Shown: positions 63,155 to 64,000 of the stretch, in pieces | Layout of the letters: each line of letters starts with the position of its first letter | Numbering within the stretch: position 1 is the stretch's first letter | NCBI GenBank assembly: GCA_025934375.1 | Contig: JAICYD010000020.1 | Span: forward strand, 1-64,000 | Length of the DNA: 64,000 bases | Direction: 5' to 3' | Origin: Streptosporangiaceae bacterium | GTDB taxonomy: Bacteria; Actinomycetota; Actinomycetes; Streptosporangiales; Streptosporangiaceae | Notes under the pieces: generated by a model | Database searches by the model: none | Told to the model about the DNA's origin: nothing | Seen by the model: the letters and a program-made list of their open reading frames with translations, nothing else | Program-made: the position numbers and the translations under genes

Positions 63155-64000
63155 TCAGCTCAGCTCGTAGCGGTCGATCCCGGCGAGGGTTCCTCGGGCT
63201 AGGTGCAAGACGAGGAAGGCGCCCTTGGGCAGTGGCCGGGTGACCGCCTCGGGGACGCGGGTACCGGCGATGACGGCCGCCCGCTTGCCGGTCCCCGGCC
63301 GGGGGGAGGGCTTTCCCCGGGCCACGTCCGGTTCCGGGGACCCGGCCCGCTGCGGGGCCACGGCGTCGGCCGCGGCCAAGGCGACGTCCAGCAGCGCCGG
63401 GAGGTTCTCGCGGTGACCGCAGACGATCACCGGCTCTTCGGCGGCCACGAGCGCGGAGATGAGCGAATAGCTGTCCGCGCGGGGTCCCTTGCTGGCCGAG
63501 GGAGCCAGGGCCTGCTCCGCCCGCACCTTCGAGCCCGATAGGTCCGCGTAGGGCCTGACCGTGTCCAGGCAGCGCGCGGTGGGCGATGAGACGACATCGG
63601 CGGCCGGGGCGAAGCAGGCCAGTAGCGGCGCCAGGGAGGCGGCGTCGGCGGTCCCCGCCTTGTCCAGCGGGCGGTCACCGTCGTCGGAGCTCCACTCCGA
63701 GCGAGGCAGCGCCTTCGCGTGCCGCAGCAAGATGAGCGGGACGGTGTCCGCCGGGCGGGCCGCGAAGTCGCCGAGCACCGAGACATCCTGCTTGTAGGAC
63801 ACCCGCTTGAGCGCCTGCGCGAGGGGAAGCCAGATGGCCTGGTCCACCTCGTGGTTGGGGACGGCGCCGTCATCGACGCTCGTTGCCCGCGCCGTCCACC
63901 AGTCGACCTGCTTGGGGTTCCCGTTCACCTTGTACCGGGCCGGGGCAAGGCGCTTCCCGAGCGTGATGACCGCGCCGCCTTCCTCCTCGACCTCGCGGCG
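63155..64000 (-). CDS. NUDIX hydrolase fused to histidine phosphatase (MutT1-like), 5-prime end outside window
   Basis: The frame is open from 63155 to the right edge (at least 281 residues). The edge shows the REVEEEGG part of a NUDIX box; the following LAPARYKVNGNPKQVDWWTAR belongs to the same domain. The second domain is a phosphohistidine/SixA-type phosphatase: LLRHAKA (catalytic His near the start), SSPTARCLDTVRPYAD and the second catalytic His in VIVCGHRENLP. This two-domain layout matches mycobacterial MutT1, which removes oxidised nucleotides and dinucleoside polyphosphates. It converges with dedA with three bases between stops. Confidence 0.9.
   Translation of the reverse strand, partial: RREVEEEGGAVITLGKRLAPARYKVNGNPKQVDWWTARATSVDDGAVPNHEVDQAIWLPLAQALKRVSYKQDVSVLGDFAARPADTVPLILLRHAKALPRSEWSSDDGDRPLDKAGTADAASLAPLLACFAPAADVVSSPTARCLDTVRPYADLSGSKVRAEQALAPSASKGPRADSYSLISALVAAEEPVIVCGHRENLPALLDVALAAADAVAPQRAGSPEPDVARGKPSPRPGTGKRAAVIAGTRVPEAVTRPLPKGAFLVLHLARGTLAGIDRYELS

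Overview
The window is very GC-rich, densely coded DNA from a filamentous-type actinomycete. Supporting signs are GTG/TTG starts, ATGA/GTGA gene overlaps, a TipAL-type MerR regulator, an actinobacterial HelD, GAF-ANTAR proteins, a LAL regulator, DUF222-HNH, DUF3000, DUF4349 and a coproporphyrin-type heme set. Gene style is closest to Streptosporangiales or Streptomyces relatives; the genus cannot be fixed from sequence alone. I found no rRNA, tRNA, CRISPR array, phage block or intact insertion sequence. Several gene remnants (HAD, VOC/glyoxalase, GNAT) lie between intact genes.

Layout. 1-4810: edge membrane protein, then an ABC exporter (ATPase plus two permeases, one with a large extracytoplasmic lectin-like insert) followed by a TipAL-like MerR regulator. 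4844-12548: HelD, HAD remnant, aldo/keto reductase, a divergent two-component pair with a DUF4097 protein, an ArsR-like regulator with a membrane partner, and a VOC remnant. 12628-18655: secreted GH15 glucodextranase-like enzyme, small membrane/lipoproteins, F420/FMN-type oxidoreductase and SDR. 18699-20948: a MmgE/PrpD protein with a partial second copy of the fold.

21168-36747 is the most coherent block: a co-directional operon holding an S12 serine hydrolase, a complete dipeptide/oligopeptide ABC importer (one permease fused to its ATPase), an S9-S12 fused peptidase, an M20 hydrolase, a COG3375-type GNAT and an N-acylamino-acid racemase, followed by a PucR regulator. The last three enzymes match the three-step D- to L-amino-acid route (N-succinylation, racemisation, L-desuccinylation). 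I read the operon as import and hydrolysis of D-residue-containing peptides followed by stereo-inversion of the released amino acids.

36802-50339: DUF222-HNH protein, LAL regulator, MsrB, a methyltransferase, an FHA-PrsW fusion, a DJ-1/PfpI protein overlapping a fructosamine kinase (probable protein deglycation pair), a MetE-like barrel, lipoproteins and ArfB. 50372-62163: coproporphyrin-dependent heme genes (hemQ/chdC, hemY/cgoX fused in frame behind a HAD domain, hemE) interspersed with HD, phosphatase, STAS, GAF-ANTAR and CMD genes, then DUF3000 and RNase D. The window ends with DedA and a NUDIX-histidine phosphatase gene cut by the edge.

A window-wide peculiarity is the number of short tandem repeats, mostly 15 bp (also 18, 21, 24 and 33 bp), nearly all in-frame inside interdomain linkers or C-terminal tails of otherwise unrelated genes.
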